Assembly (NCBI GenBank): GCA_905182155.1
Contig: CAJJAX010000025.1
Coordinates: 1 to 44,884 of the forward strand
Reading direction: 5' to 3'
Source: an uncultured Pseudomonadales bacterium
GTDB lineage: Bacteria; Pseudomonadota; Gammaproteobacteria; Pseudomonadales; Azotimanducaceae
Length of the DNA stretch: 44,884 nt
The notes under the pieces are model-generated. The model did not search any database, was not told the origin of the DNA, and saw nothing but the letters and a program-made list of their open reading frames with translations. Numbering within the stretch: position 1 is the stretch's first letter; every line of letters starts with the position of its first letter. Position numbers and translations under genes: made by a program. This document shows positions 24,536 to 33,369 of this stretch, one piece after another.

Positions 24536-26644
24536 ATGGATCAACCCGTTATCAAACGAACCTTCTGCCGAGTTTGCGAGCCCAGTTGCGGGCTCATCGC
24601 GACCCTTGAACAAGGCGAAATCAAATCAATCATGCCCGACAAAGACCACCCCGTAACCAAAGGTTTTGCCTGTCACAAAGGGTTGGCGGTTCTGGACATC
24701 CATAACGACCCCGACCGCCTGCGCTGGCCCTTGCAAAAAAACGGCAAGACCTTCGAGCGCGTTTCCTGGGCGACCGCCGACGCGACCGTGGGCGAACGCC
24801 TTCGTGCACTGCAGGCACGCCACGGCAAAAACGCCATTGGGATCTACTCGGGCAACCCGCTGGCCTTTAACTCAACGGCAGGGCCTGCAATCAGCTCATT
24901 TGTCGGCGCGATCGGCAGTCGCCGAAATTTCAGTTCCGGCACCCAGGATTGTGCGAACAAGTTTGCCGCCTCTGAAGCGGTCTTTGGCTCCAGTACGATC
25001 CATCCGGTTCCGGACATTCCAGAGACCGATTTATTGCTCATATTGGGCGCGAATCCTCGGGTCTCACACATGAGTTTTGTGTCCATTGCGGACCCCATTG
25101 CCGAACTGCGCGCCGCAAAAAAACGCGGTGCGCGACTCATCTTTGTTGACCCCAGACAAAACGAATCCGTCACGGGCCTGGGCGAATTGCTTCAGGTTAA
25201 ACCCGACTCAGATGTCTATTTGCTCAGCGCAATGCTCGAGCATTGTTTCCGAGAAGCTCTGATCGACCAGGCGGTGATCCGCGCCCATGGGGAGAACGTC
25301 GCGGCCCTCGAAGCCTTTGTCGCCCAGTACCCGGCCGAACGCGTCGCCGAGGTTGTCGGCTTGGCGGCCGATGAAATTCGATCTTTAGCGGCGGATTTTG
25401 CAGCCGCTGAGAAAGCCTCAGTTTATATGTCAACCGGCGTCAATATGGGGCGGCAGGGTGCGGTTGCCTATTGGCTTTTGTATATGTTGAGCCTTGTCAC
25501 CGGCAATCTTGGCAGGACTGGCGGTAATCGCTATGCCAATGGGTTTTACCCGGCGGCCAAGGCCGGTGCGACCCGAGGGCAACCCCCGCGTTACCAGGAC
25601 TCAAGTTTTGGCAAGCTACGAACCGTGCGAGGCTCCTTGCCCGGTAATCTGATGGCCGACATGATACTGGATGACCCCGATCCGATCCGAGGGTTGATCG
25701 TAATTTCCGGTAACCCTTTGTTATCCATTGGCAATAGCGAGCGTATGCAGGCCGCCCTTGAGCAGCTCGAGTTCCTGGTGGTGATTGATATCTACCCCAG
25801 TGCGACCAGCGAGTTTGCGGACATCACGCTACCGGCAACCGATATGTTTGAGCGTGCTGACATTAATCTGGCTGGACTGGGCCTGCAGCACAAACCGTTT
25901 GTACAATTCACCGAGGCCCTCGTTGAACCCGGCTTTGAACGTAAGCCCGAATGGGAAATCATGGCACGCCTGGAGCAAGCCTACCTAAATGACGCCACAA
26001 GCGACACCGCACTGCCGGATCCCTTTGCGCGCTTGGATCATATGTTGGGCGCCTCCAGCACCAGTATCAGCGAACTATCGGCGGCACGAATCCCGGTGAA
26101 GGTCCTTGAAACGGCAGCCCCCGAATCCTTATTTGAGTCGGTGATTCAAACTGATACCGGGCTGGTGGATTGCTGCCCAGACACCATGAAGGATGCTCGA
26201 CTGCGATGCGAGGCGATTTTCAAAAGCTTAAGCGCTGAACCCACGAGCCAACTCAAGCTCATCAGCCGTCGAACCAACTACATGCTCAACAGTTGGTTTC
26301 ATAATGTGGATCAATTAAAACGCCCCAAACATTTGGATAATCCGCTGTACATTCACCCGAGCGACGCGCAATCAAGGCAGCTGCAAGATGGTGGCATGGT
26401 TAAGCTTTTCAACGAATTCGGCGCTCTGACCACCCGCATTGCCTTTGATGAAACCCTTCGACCTGGGGTCGTTGCCATGACCCATGGCTGGGGAAACAAG
26501 GGTCGCCGGATGAAAACAGCCGCAAAATATGAAGGCACCAATACCAATGTTTTGCTGCCATCTGGGCCCGATAGCTTCGAGCCTTTTAGCAATCAATCGT
26601 TTATGACGGGCATCCCGGTCGACTTACAGGACGCGTCATCATAG
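24536..26644 (+). CDS. Molybdopterin-dependent oxidoreductase (DMSO reductase superfamily)
   Basis: The 702-residue protein begins with a [4Fe-4S] site: Cys11, Cys14, Cys18 and Cys46 (CRVCEPSCG...FACHKG). The bis-MGD fold follows: IGIYSGNPLAFNS, LLLILGANPRVSH, YMSTGVNMGRQG, GLIVISGNPLLS, DITLPATDMFE and a C-terminal dinucleotide-binding domain with TNYMLNSWFHN. Cys139 in GTQDCANKF is at the position expected for the Mo/W ligand. It has no Tat signal, so it is cytoplasmic, and no partner subunit gene lies next to it. The family resembles single-subunit formate-dehydrogenase/assimilatory types; the electron donor and substrate are not clear. Confidence 0.9.
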   Translation: MDQPVIKRTFCRVCEPSCGLIATLEQGEIKSIMPDKDHPVTKGFACHKGLAVLDIHNDPDRLRWPLQKNGKTFERVSWATADATVGERLRALQARHGKNAIGIYSGNPLAFNSTAGPAISSFVGAIGSRRNFSSGTQDCANKFAASEAVFGSSTIHPVPDIPETDLLLILGANPRVSHMSFVSIADPIAELRAAKKRGARLIFVDPRQNESVTGLGELLQVKPDSDVYLLSAMLEHCFREALIDQAVIRAHGENVAALEAFVAQYPAERVAEVVGLAADEIRSLAADFAAAEKASVYMSTGVNMGRQGAVAYWLLYMLSLVTGNLGRTGGNRYANGFYPAAKAGATRGQPPRYQDSSFGKLRTVRGSLPGNLMADMILDDPDPIRGLIVISGNPLLSIGNSERMQAALEQLEFLVVIDIYPSATSEFADITLPATDMFERADINLAGLGLQHKPFVQFTEALVEPGFERKPEWEIMARLEQAYLNDATSDTALPDPFARLDHMLGASSTSISELSAARIPVKVLETAAPESLFESVIQTDTGLVDCCPDTMKDARLRCEAIFKSLSAEPTSQLKLISRRTNYMLNSWFHNVDQLKRPKHLDNPLYIHPSDAQSRQLQDGGMVKLFNEFGALTTRIAFDETLRPGVVAMTHGWGNKGRRMKTAAKYEGTNTNVLLPSGPDSFEPFSNQSFMTGIPVDLQDASS

Positions 26645-26690
26645 AACGCCACCATAAGCCAAGGACCGCACTACGTGACATCGGTCAGTC

Positions 26691-26702
26691 GGGGGGGGGG
26701 GG
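26691..26702. repeat. Twelve-base G tract in a short convergent spacer
   Basis: Twelve consecutive G residues lie between two copies of CAGTCGGGGG in the 72-bp spacer between the oxidoreductase and PiT stops. The second copy pairs with CCCCC at 26720-26724 region as a small stem. Tracts this long are slippage-prone in replication and in sequencing, so the exact count is unsafe. Confidence 0.6.
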
Positions 26703-26716
26703 CTCAGTCGGGGGCA

Positions 26717-27982
26717 TTAACCCCCAAAAATGCCCTTGAGAACATAAAAGAAGATGATCGAGAGGGCCGCCCCCGCGGGCAGCGTCACGACCCAAGAGGT
26801 AAAGATCGTTCCGATGACTCGGAGGTTCAAAGCCGCAACCCCATGGGCTAGCCCAACCCCCAAAACGCCGCCCACCAACGTGTGAGTGGTCGAGATGGGC
26901 AGGCTTGCGCCCGAGGCAATCACAACGGTTGCGGCCGCCGCGAGCACTGCCGCAAAACCACTGCTGGGCGTTAATTCAGTGATGTTGCTGCCGATCGTTC
27001 GAATAACGCGATAGCCGTAGGTCGCAAGGCCGATCACAATCCCCACCCCGCCCAACAGCAACAGCCATTTCGGCATCATGGCTTCTGAGGCCACCATACC
27101 ACCACTGCTCAACACTGAATTCACGGCCGCTAATGGGCCAATGGCATTGGCTACATCATTTGACCCATGGGCAAAGGCCATCGCGCAGGCGGTAAAAATA
27201 CCGAGCACGCCGAAAATGCGCTCAATGGTCATGATTTCATCATGGGCAGAATTCGATGATGGCTTGATTCGCCGGACCAAGAGCCAACTGAATAGGGTCA
27301 ACCCACTGGCAAATATCAAGGAGTAGGTAATGGACTGCTCAAAGCTCAAACTCAGACCGACATGTTTCAGCCCTTTCACCATCGACACCATACCGATAAT
27401 GAATGCAACCAAAAAGATATAAAATGGGACCCCACGGCGCGCCGCCTGAACCGGCGTCTTGGATCCCAAAATAAACCGGCGGACGCTCATATAAATCACA
27501 AACGACACGGTGCCCGCTAAAACCGGCGACACCACCCAACTGGCAACAATGCTACCGACCTTGCCCCAATTCACCGATTCAACCGATATGCCAACCGCGG
27601 CAAACCCAACGATGGCGCCCACAATGGTATGGGTCGTTGAAACAGGCCAGCCATTGATCGTTGCAACCAGCAACCAAATGGCCGCCGCAAACAGCGAGGC
27701 GATCATGCCGTAAACTAACAAGTGCGGGGTCTCCGCCAAAATACTCGGATCAATGATGCCTTTTCGAATCGTGCTGGTGACTTCACCACCGGCAAGGTAC
27801 GCCCCGGCAAACTCAAACACGGCGGCAATCACAATCGCCTGTTTGATGGTGATGGCCTTGGAGCCCACCGAGGTGCCCATGGCATTGGCCACGTCGTTCG
27901 CGCCAACGCCCCAGGCCATTAAAAATCCACAAACCACCGCGATGATCAGCAGGACCGACCCATAATCCTCAATAATTCCCAT
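26717..27982 (-). CDS. Inorganic phosphate transporter, PiT family
   Basis: The ATG at 27982 follows GAGGAAGC. The 421-residue membrane protein carries two copies of the PiT signature, GANDVANAMGTSVGS near residue 27 and HGSNDVANAIGP near 267, and the paired TTHTIVGAIVG and TTHTLVGGVLG segments. It imports phosphate with a cation, as metal-phosphate in bacterial PitA. It lies 77 bp after the DUF47 gene on the same strand, the usual pairing where the DUF47 protein regulates or assists the transporter. No Pho box was seen upstream. Confidence 0.92.
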   Translation of the reverse strand: MGIIEDYGSVLLIIAVVCGFLMAWGVGANDVANAMGTSVGSKAITIKQAIVIAAVFEFAGAYLAGGEVTSTIRKGIIDPSILAETPHLLVYGMIASLFAAAIWLLVATINGWPVSTTHTIVGAIVGFAAVGISVESVNWGKVGSIVASWVVSPVLAGTVSFVIYMSVRRFILGSKTPVQAARRGVPFYIFLVAFIIGMVSMVKGLKHVGLSLSFEQSITYSLIFASGLTLFSWLLVRRIKPSSNSAHDEIMTIERIFGVLGIFTACAMAFAHGSNDVANAIGPLAAVNSVLSSGGMVASEAMMPKWLLLLGGVGIVIGLATYGYRVIRTIGSNITELTPSSGFAAVLAAAATVVIASGASLPISTTHTLVGGVLGVGLAHGVAALNLRVIGTIFTSWVVTLPAGAALSIIFFYVLKGIFGG

Positions 27983-28059
27983 TCTCAGCTTCCTCGTATA
28001 TCGGGTTTTATCGCATCGGTTGATCGAATGCCTCGCATCAACCGCGTCGGAGTAAGTTG

Positions 28060-28740
28060 CTACCTAGAAATCATGCACAGCACCCGGTGCCCGATTTCTT
28101 GGCCGATGTCAGAAACCGCAGCAAGATCTGCGACCTGTTGATACAGAAAGATCATATCCAGCGGATTTTCGCGTGATTCATGACCCCGCATCAAATCATG
28201 GATTTTAACCCGGTCGCTGTCTGCAGAATCCTCAATATCACTGACTTCCAGCACCAACCGCTCGATCATGACCTGCTCTTTATCACTGAATCCGGATCGA
28301 AACAGGTCTTCTAACTCAACGATCACATCTAGAATGCGTTGCGTGCTGGCCTGTCCTTTGGCAATTAATTCTGCAATCGGCGCCCCAAGGGCGTCGGGAA
28401 ACTGCGTTTGTCGACCAATGACCACACCCGAAAAATCTTTGGCCTTATTGGGGATCTGGTCCTGAAGATGAACCAATTCAAGCAAGTCCGTGCGGTGAAC
28501 CGGTAGAAAAATACCCCTGGGCAAGCTCATACGAAGTTGGCGTTTGTAATCGTCCGCCTCATGTTCAAGATCACCAATGTGGTTGCGGTGCGTCTCGGCT
28601 GCCTGCCAGTCGCCCACCAACGCCGCTGCAAAAAAATCCGAAAGCGTCACGACGGTCTGATTGACCACTTCCATGTGCTTTTTTAACAAAGAGAATGGGG
28701 ATTCTCGAAAGAGTTTAGAAAACAGTGGCTCCTTAGCCAT
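28060..28740 (-). CDS. DUF47/PhoU-like phosphate transport regulator (TIGR00153 family)
   Basis: The start is the ATG at 28740 with AGGAG upstream; seven upstream codons are in frame but do not fit the family. The 226-residue, all-helical protein has LFRESPFSLLKKHMEVV at the start, HIGDLEHEADDYKRQLR with the metal-ligand Glu/Asp repeats, LVHLQDQIPNKAKDFSG, and VSDIEDSADSDRVKI. It is the common partner of PiT transporters, likely binding metal and tuning uptake. It is first in a two-gene operon with the transporter and divergent from the MerC-domain gene. Confidence 0.9.
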   Translation of the reverse strand: MAKEPLFSKLFRESPFSLLKKHMEVVNQTVVTLSDFFAAALVGDWQAAETHRNHIGDLEHEADDYKRQLRMSLPRGIFLPVHRTDLLELVHLQDQIPNKAKDFSGVVIGRQTQFPDALGAPIAELIAKGQASTQRILDVIVELEDLFRSGFSDKEQVMIERLVLEVSDIEDSADSDRVKIHDLMRGHESRENPLDMIFLYQQVADLAAVSDIGQEIGHRVLCMISR

Positions 28741-28895
28741 GATTGATCTCCTAGAAAACACTTTAATGGTGATTTTTAACCCAAGCTCTGGGGGAAAATA
28801 CGTCCAAATCTAGCCCAGCAGAATAACGGTATTCCAGATCAAAGACTACGGTTTCAATACCAAAAATTTTCAGTGCAAAGGTTGTGGTTTTGGCT

Positions 28896-28910
28896 TTTTA
28901 TGGTATAACA
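28896..28910 (+). promoter_or_regulatory. Possible Zur operator overlapping the -10 of the MerC-domain gene
   Basis: TTTTATGGTATAACA matches 12 of the 14 defined positions of the gammaproteobacterial Zur consensus TGTTATANTATAACA, with a perfect right half. The right half contains TATAAC (28904-28909), a likely -10 element, with TTGTGG 16 bp upstream as a weak -35. Only nine bases separate the -10 from the ATG at 28919, so repression by an overlapping site is plausible. This rests on a by-eye match only. Confidence 0.35.
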
Positions 28911-28918
28911 GCGCGCTT

Positions 28919-29344
28919 ATGAAACAACGATCCTTCAGCACCGCAATGCCCTACCTTGACCGAATTGGCGTCTTCCTTTCGGCGACCTGCCTATTGCATT
29001 GTCTGGCCCTGCCAGTATTGCTAACCATCGCGCCGATCACCCAAACCGGACTAATGGATGAGCAGACCTTCCATCTGGTTTTGCTTTGGTTCATTCTTCC
29101 CGTGAGCTTGATTGCCCTTGGGATTGGTTGTCGTCAGCATAAAGACCTCATCATTGTGTTACTTGGGGGCACCGGGCTGAGTCTTTTATTGTTCGCGGGC
29201 CTGCTTGGTCACACCTACTTATCACCGCCCACCGAGCGCGTGCTCACCGTGGTTGCGGGGCTCATTTTAGCCGCTGCGCACTTGCGCAACTTTAAGATCT
29301 GTCGCGCCACGAATTGCGATCATGAGGATTCGACACACCGCTAA
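28919..29344 (+). CDS. MerC-domain membrane protein
   Basis: The 141-residue protein has four hydrophobic helices and the MerC-type Cys pair in ATCLLHCLALPV (residues about 24 and 28). A second set of possible metal ligands sits at the C-terminus, ICRATNCDHEDSTHR. MerC relatives outside mercury operons are common and some are linked to zinc homeostasis. There are no other mer genes here. A start at the ATG at 28919 leaves almost no 5' leader after the likely -10; the inner ATG at 28946 (MPYLDRIGVFLS) also fits the family start. The 3' end overlaps the convergent NUDIX gene by 53 bp. Confidence 0.75.
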   Translation: MKQRSFSTAMPYLDRIGVFLSATCLLHCLALPVLLTIAPITQTGLMDEQTFHLVLLWFILPVSLIALGIGCRQHKDLIIVLLGGTGLSLLLFAGLLGHTYLSPPTERVLTVVAGLILAAAHLRNFKICRATNCDHEDSTHR

Positions 29345-29978
29345 GGCTGTGCATCAAATGAATGATCAAAGACACGGTGGGGCCGCCAATCTGAAGGCCT
29401 GACCACCTGAACTGAAAATTTGCTCGCCCCGATCCGCGCCCCAATAGATGATAATTGGCTTTGTTTCGCAGCGCAGACAGCGGCACCGCAACAATCTCTG
29501 CCACTTCCTGCGGATCCGCTCGATAAGAAAGATCAGCGCTGGCTAAAAACACATTGGGTTCGATCAGATAGCCCGCCTGGCTGAAGTAGGTCCCAAGGCA
29601 GCCCAGAAACGTTAACGTCTCAGGCGACACATTAATTTCCTCAAAGGTTTCCCGCAGCGCCGTGTGCCTCAAAGAGTCATCTTCGGGGGCTTCTCGTCCA
29701 CCCGGGAAGCAGAATTGCCCGCCAAAACGAATCCTAGCACTGCGTTTGGTCACCAAAATAGCCGGTTCAGCCTGATCTACGATGACAATCGCAACCGATG
29801 ACCGACCGGCACTGCCTTTTTTGCTGTTCGGCACGGGTGGCTCGAAATGCGGATTCACGAGTTCTATGTCGGAGCGGCCTTTGCTCAGCCTTTGCAGAAT
29901 TTCAGCACGATCAAGCGCTCGCGCTGACCAATTCAACCGTTGTTCGAATGGCGCCGCAGTGCCATCAACCTTGCTCAT
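29292..29978 (-). CDS. NUDIX hydrolase, CoA pyrophosphatase (NudL-like)
   Basis: The 228-residue protein has SSVAIVIVDQAEPAILVTKRSARIRFGGQ, then FPGGREAPEDDSLRHTALRE and TFEEINV, the NUDIX box of the CoA-type subgroup with its extra PEDDSLRHTAL. Relatives such as NudL/YeaB cut CoA to phosphopantetheine and 3',5'-ADP. The position 25 bp after the true end of the ChbG-like gene, downstream of a thiolase-like gene, fits CoA metabolism. The 3' end overlaps the MerC-domain gene on the other strand. Confidence 0.85.
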   Translation of the reverse strand: MSKVDGTAAPFEQRLNWSARALDRAEILQRLSKGRSDIELVNPHFEPPVPNSKKGSAGRSSVAIVIVDQAEPAILVTKRSARIRFGGQFCFPGGREAPEDDSLRHTALRETFEEINVSPETLTFLGCLGTYFSQAGYLIEPNVFLASADLSYRADPQEVAEIVAVPLSALRNKANYHLLGRGSGRANFQFRWSGLQIGGPTVSLIIHLMHSLSGVSNPHDRNSWRDRS

Positions 29979-30003
29979 CGGTGAACGCCGCTTTGGGACA
30001 TCA

Positions 30004-30881
30004 TCAAGTGGTCAAATGGGCTTTCAATTCCCGGTAACCGATCACATGAATTCCCAGGCTTTCGGCAAACTCGCGCAAAGACCGGTCCGAGAAGGCCTCA
30101 TAGTCGGCATGGCGCGAAGTTGCTTATCAATCGCCAACAATTCATCGCCTATTTTCGCTGGATGAAACAATAAATGGGTTAACCCAGGCTGCACTTTTTC
30201 AATCAGTTCTCGATAAAAGTCATTCTTCTGGGTCAGCGGCACCATGGTTTCGACCAGAATTTCGTCTAAGGTCGGGACCTGATCTTGCTCAACCATCGCC
30301 AAAATCTGCAAATACTCATCCGCCATGTCGCCTTCGCCCAAGGTTTGCAGCCGATCCCGGGTAATCCTCGGTAAAAATGCGGGCACCCCGTATTCTCGTG
30401 CAAGTTGCAGATAACGGCCTAAAAACTTCGGATGGACCACTGATCCCATATGGGTATCAATATGGGTCACATCGATTCCAGCGGCGAGCGCGCCATCAAT
30501 TTGCGCCCGCATTTCGCCTTCTGCGCCCGCAACGGTTACGTGTCGCACGGCATCTTCTCGAGTCGCCCACAGGTACCCATCAGCATCAAGCAATCCGGTC
30601 TTTGGGTCGCGGCTACTGAGCGCGGACCACCGATAACTTGAGTACTCAGCCGTGAGGGTTAAATGAACGCCCAGATCAAGCGTTGGATTCGCCTTTGCCA
30701 TCTGAACCGCTTCTTGAAACCAAGGGCCATTCACTAAAATTGACGCGCAAGTCGCTGAACCTTTGGTCAGGCATGCAAGGCTTGCTTCGTTGGCCGCGTG
30801 ACAAAACCCCATATCATCGATATGCAGGATCAAAACTCGGTCATCAGGACCGTATCCCATGCGGGCAAGGTAGGGGTTCAT
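30004..30881 (-). CDS. ChbG/YdjC-type carbohydrate deacetylase, frameshifted near the C-terminus
   Basis: The start is the ATG at 30881, one base after the thiolase stop (TGAAATG), so the two are coupled. The protein has the YdjC metal-binding set: HIDDMGFCHAAN (Asp), LGVHLTLTAEY (His) and HIDTHMGSV (His). The family deacetylates N-acetylated chito-oligosaccharides or related sugars. The plain frame would end at 30042 with an abnormal tail, but a single-base shift at about 30105-30122 restores DYEAFSDRSLREFAESLGI and VIGYREL, the conserved family end, stopping at 30004. Either a sequencing error or a recent mutation that would alter the last 35 residues. Confidence 0.78.
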
Positions 30882-30882
30882 T

Positions 30883-32349
30883 TCAGACAAACCGCGCAGC
30901 ACCCGTCGCATCCACCATCACTGCCCGGCCGCAGGTCTCGGATTCGGTCATGGCTGTCAATTCGGCCGGGTCTTCAATGTTGGCCCAAACGCGTTCGTCT
31001 GCTGGCGTTAAACACACGAGGTGCCCCGCCTTCGGCCCGTCTGCGCCATACATCACCGTGTAAGACTCAACCGTCGCCGGCCCGTCATAAACCGCCAAGA
31101 CGGAGCGGGTTGGCTCGGCATCAACCGCGTCTTGCACGTCTTCAAACTGGAAGTCTTGGGCTGGCGGCGTCGCGCTGTAAACGCCAAAGGCGTGTTTTGT
31201 GAGGTAACCCCCATTGGCGGTAATCAAGCCGATTTCGGTGGGGTGCAACCGACTGAGTTCCACCATCCTGGCAATGCTGTGCATCACATAATTGTTTAAG
31301 GGCCCGCCGCCAAAAGTCAGGCCACCCGTAATGGTCAGCGGTTTGGTTGCATCGAGTCCCAACTCGGCAACCGCCACCTGTACGGCTGAGGGAAAGCAGC
31401 TGTAAACATCAACGCGGTCAAGCTGCTCAACCGTCACACCCGCGAGCGCCAGGGCTTTTTTACCCGCATGCCGAATGGCGGGCGATGAGTGCAAATTGGC
31501 CCGATTCGAGACCGCATAGGTGTCGTGCGCATTGGCGCCAGACCAGGGGTAAACCCACTGACTTTCTGGAATGCCCAGCGCCCGCGCTTTTTCCACACTG
31601 GTCATCACCAGGGCCGCACCCATATCAACGGCGCTGTTCGAGTTCATCAGTTTCGGATACGGAAAACTCACCATGCGATTACTGGCGGAGGCGGTTGCGA
31701 TCTCTTCGGGCGACACCACTTTTTGAATCCAGGCACTGGGATTCTGCGCCGCAACCTCGCTGAAACCACTCCATAACTTGGCAATTCGATCGCGATGGTC
31801 TGCGATCGATTCCCCGCGCGCATAGCGAATGGCATTTTCAAACATCGGGTACATCTGAATCGGCTGCACCACACCACGCGCCTTCTCAGCATCGCAAGAC
31901 ATCGGCACTTCCTCACCGAGCATCTTGTCATAGGGCCCTTCCGTCTCGCGGTAGGTCATGGTTTGTCCCATCTTCGCAAGCTTGGCCTGAGTGTTCCCCA
32001 CCTCGGCGCCAACAACCAGCGCCACCTTGATGTCGCCGGACAAAATATCCAGTGCGGTCTGACTCACCAACGCTTGGACAGAGTTGCCGCCAAAGGGGGT
32101 GCCAACGAGCTCCGCGCCTTCAAGACCCAGCGCCTTGGCCAGATAACCCGCCGGCTGCTTATAACGCCAAACACCTCGAACGACCCGCACACTATCGATC
32201 GCGGACAAGATGTCTGGGGCCTGAGTGTCGACTGCGGCCGCCTTCGCCGCGGCGAGCATTAAATCAATGGGTTCTCTGACGGCCTCAGGATCAAAGCCGC
32301 GCTCGAGGAGCTGGCTGACGCCAACCAAAACAGGGGTAAGGGGATTCAT
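30883..32349 (-). CDS. Thiolase-like protein (SCP2-thiolase-like TLP1 type), lacking the nucleophile Cys
   Basis: The 488-residue protein has a thiolase fold (LVGVSQL at the start; NSAVDMGAALVMTS; DVYSCFPSAVQVA; GGLTFGGGPLNNYV) plus an extra C-terminal domain of about 80 residues, as in TLP1 proteins. The first catalytic position, normally Cys in NC-GS, reads GTPFGGNSVQALV, with Asn in place of the nucleophile. The HxxP/NEAF-type elements are also altered. TLP1 proteins bind CoA esters but lack normal thiolase activity. It heads an operon with the ChbG-like and NUDIX genes and is divergent from the LLM gene across about 105 bp. Confidence 0.82.
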   Translation of the reverse strand: MNPLTPVLVGVSQLLERGFDPEAVREPIDLMLAAAKAAAVDTQAPDILSAIDSVRVVRGVWRYKQPAGYLAKALGLEGAELVGTPFGGNSVQALVSQTALDILSGDIKVALVVGAEVGNTQAKLAKMGQTMTYRETEGPYDKMLGEEVPMSCDAEKARGVVQPIQMYPMFENAIRYARGESIADHRDRIAKLWSGFSEVAAQNPSAWIQKVVSPEEIATASASNRMVSFPYPKLMNSNSAVDMGAALVMTSVEKARALGIPESQWVYPWSGANAHDTYAVSNRANLHSSPAIRHAGKKALALAGVTVEQLDRVDVYSCFPSAVQVAVAELGLDATKPLTITGGLTFGGGPLNNYVMHSIARMVELSRLHPTEIGLITANGGYLTKHAFGVYSATPPAQDFQFEDVQDAVDAEPTRSVLAVYDGPATVESYTVMYGADGPKAGHLVCLTPADERVWANIEDPAELTAMTESETCGRAVMVDATGAARFV

Positions 32350-32454
32350 ACATCACACTCATTATCAACGAGCCGACATTCTGCCACAGCACGCGGTGGT
32401 TTTCATGGCACCCGCGCGTTACAGTAAACCTTCCTAGTATGAACCGAGCTTTTT

Positions 32455-33369
32455 GTGAAACTGGCAGTCACCGCTTGGGATCTCAGCAGCGTTGAGGCCC
32501 TTCAACGCATTCCCGAACAAGCTGCAATTGCCGAAGCGATGGGCTTTGAAGGCTTTTGGTTGCCCGAAAACCATTTTGCGGGCCCCGCGGCGCTGAGTGC
32601 GCCGCTCATTTTACTCGCGGCGGCCGCGGTCCGGACCAAGACCATCGATCTGGGGACCACGTCCCTAGTACTCCCCATTCGTCATCCGGTGAGTGTCGCG
32701 GAAGACGTTGCGATGCTCGATCAAATCGCTCAGGGCCGACTCATCTTGGGGCTCGGGCGCGGTTTCAGCGAAGATTTGTTCGAGGTCTTCGGCGTTGACC
32801 CCCGCCAGAAGCGCGTGTTGTTCAAACAATCTTTAACCCAAATGCAATCGATGTGGTCTGGGGCGCCGATTTATCAAAAGGATGACCGCACCTTACATCT
32901 GTCACCCAGACCGTACCAGAACCCGCAACCAAGAATTTGGATCGCGGCGTTTGGACCCCTCGCCCTCAAGCAAGCCGCGGCGTTTGGTTGTCCTTATTTG
33001 GCCTCCCCCATGGAGACGTTCACGGAACTGACCCAAAACCTTGCGCAGTATCGCGCCGCCTTGGCAGCAGCGGATCAACCGGCGCCAGCCGTTGTGCCCA
33101 TCATGCGAACGATTTTGATTACCGAAGACGCTGCTTTAGCCGCCTCAGTGAGTACGCACTTGGGGCAAGAGACCCGCCGCGCATCGTCCCAAGATCAACC
33201 CGATGACCCGGCGTTTATCGTGGGCCCTGCCGCGTTTGTTGCCGATACGCTGGCGCGATATCGCGAAGACCTGGGGGTGAACTATTTGATTGCCCGGGGC
33301 CGCATTAAAGGCATTACCGAGGCGCAACAACTGGCCTCACATGCGCGCCTGATCGAGTTGTTCGGCTAA
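32455..33369 (+). CDS. LLM-class flavin-dependent monooxygenase
   Basis: This 304-residue protein uses a GTG start (32455) and reads MKLAVTAWDLSS. It has the luciferase-like pattern: GFEGFWLPENHF, TSLVLPIRHPVSVAEDVAMLDQIAQGRLILGLGRGF and GVDPRQKR. It acts in the cytoplasm on a substrate using FMN or F420; the family does not allow the substrate to be named. Its stop shares bases with the convergent M48 protease stop (CTAA at 33366-33369). It is divergent from the thiolase-like gene. Confidence 0.85.
   Translation: MKLAVTAWDLSSVEALQRIPEQAAIAEAMGFEGFWLPENHFAGPAALSAPLILLAAAAVRTKTIDLGTTSLVLPIRHPVSVAEDVAMLDQIAQGRLILGLGRGFSEDLFEVFGVDPRQKRVLFKQSLTQMQSMWSGAPIYQKDDRTLHLSPRPYQNPQPRIWIAAFGPLALKQAAAFGCPYLASPMETFTELTQNLAQYRAALAAADQPAPAVVPIMRTILITEDAALAASVSTHLGQETRRASSQDQPDDPAFIVGPAAFVADTLARYREDLGVNYLIARGRIKGITEAQQLASHARLIELFG

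Noticed and set aside
28741..28895. Pho box before the DUF47-PiT operon
   Set aside because: No pair of CTGTCAT-like repeats at 11-bp spacing is visible on the minus strand.
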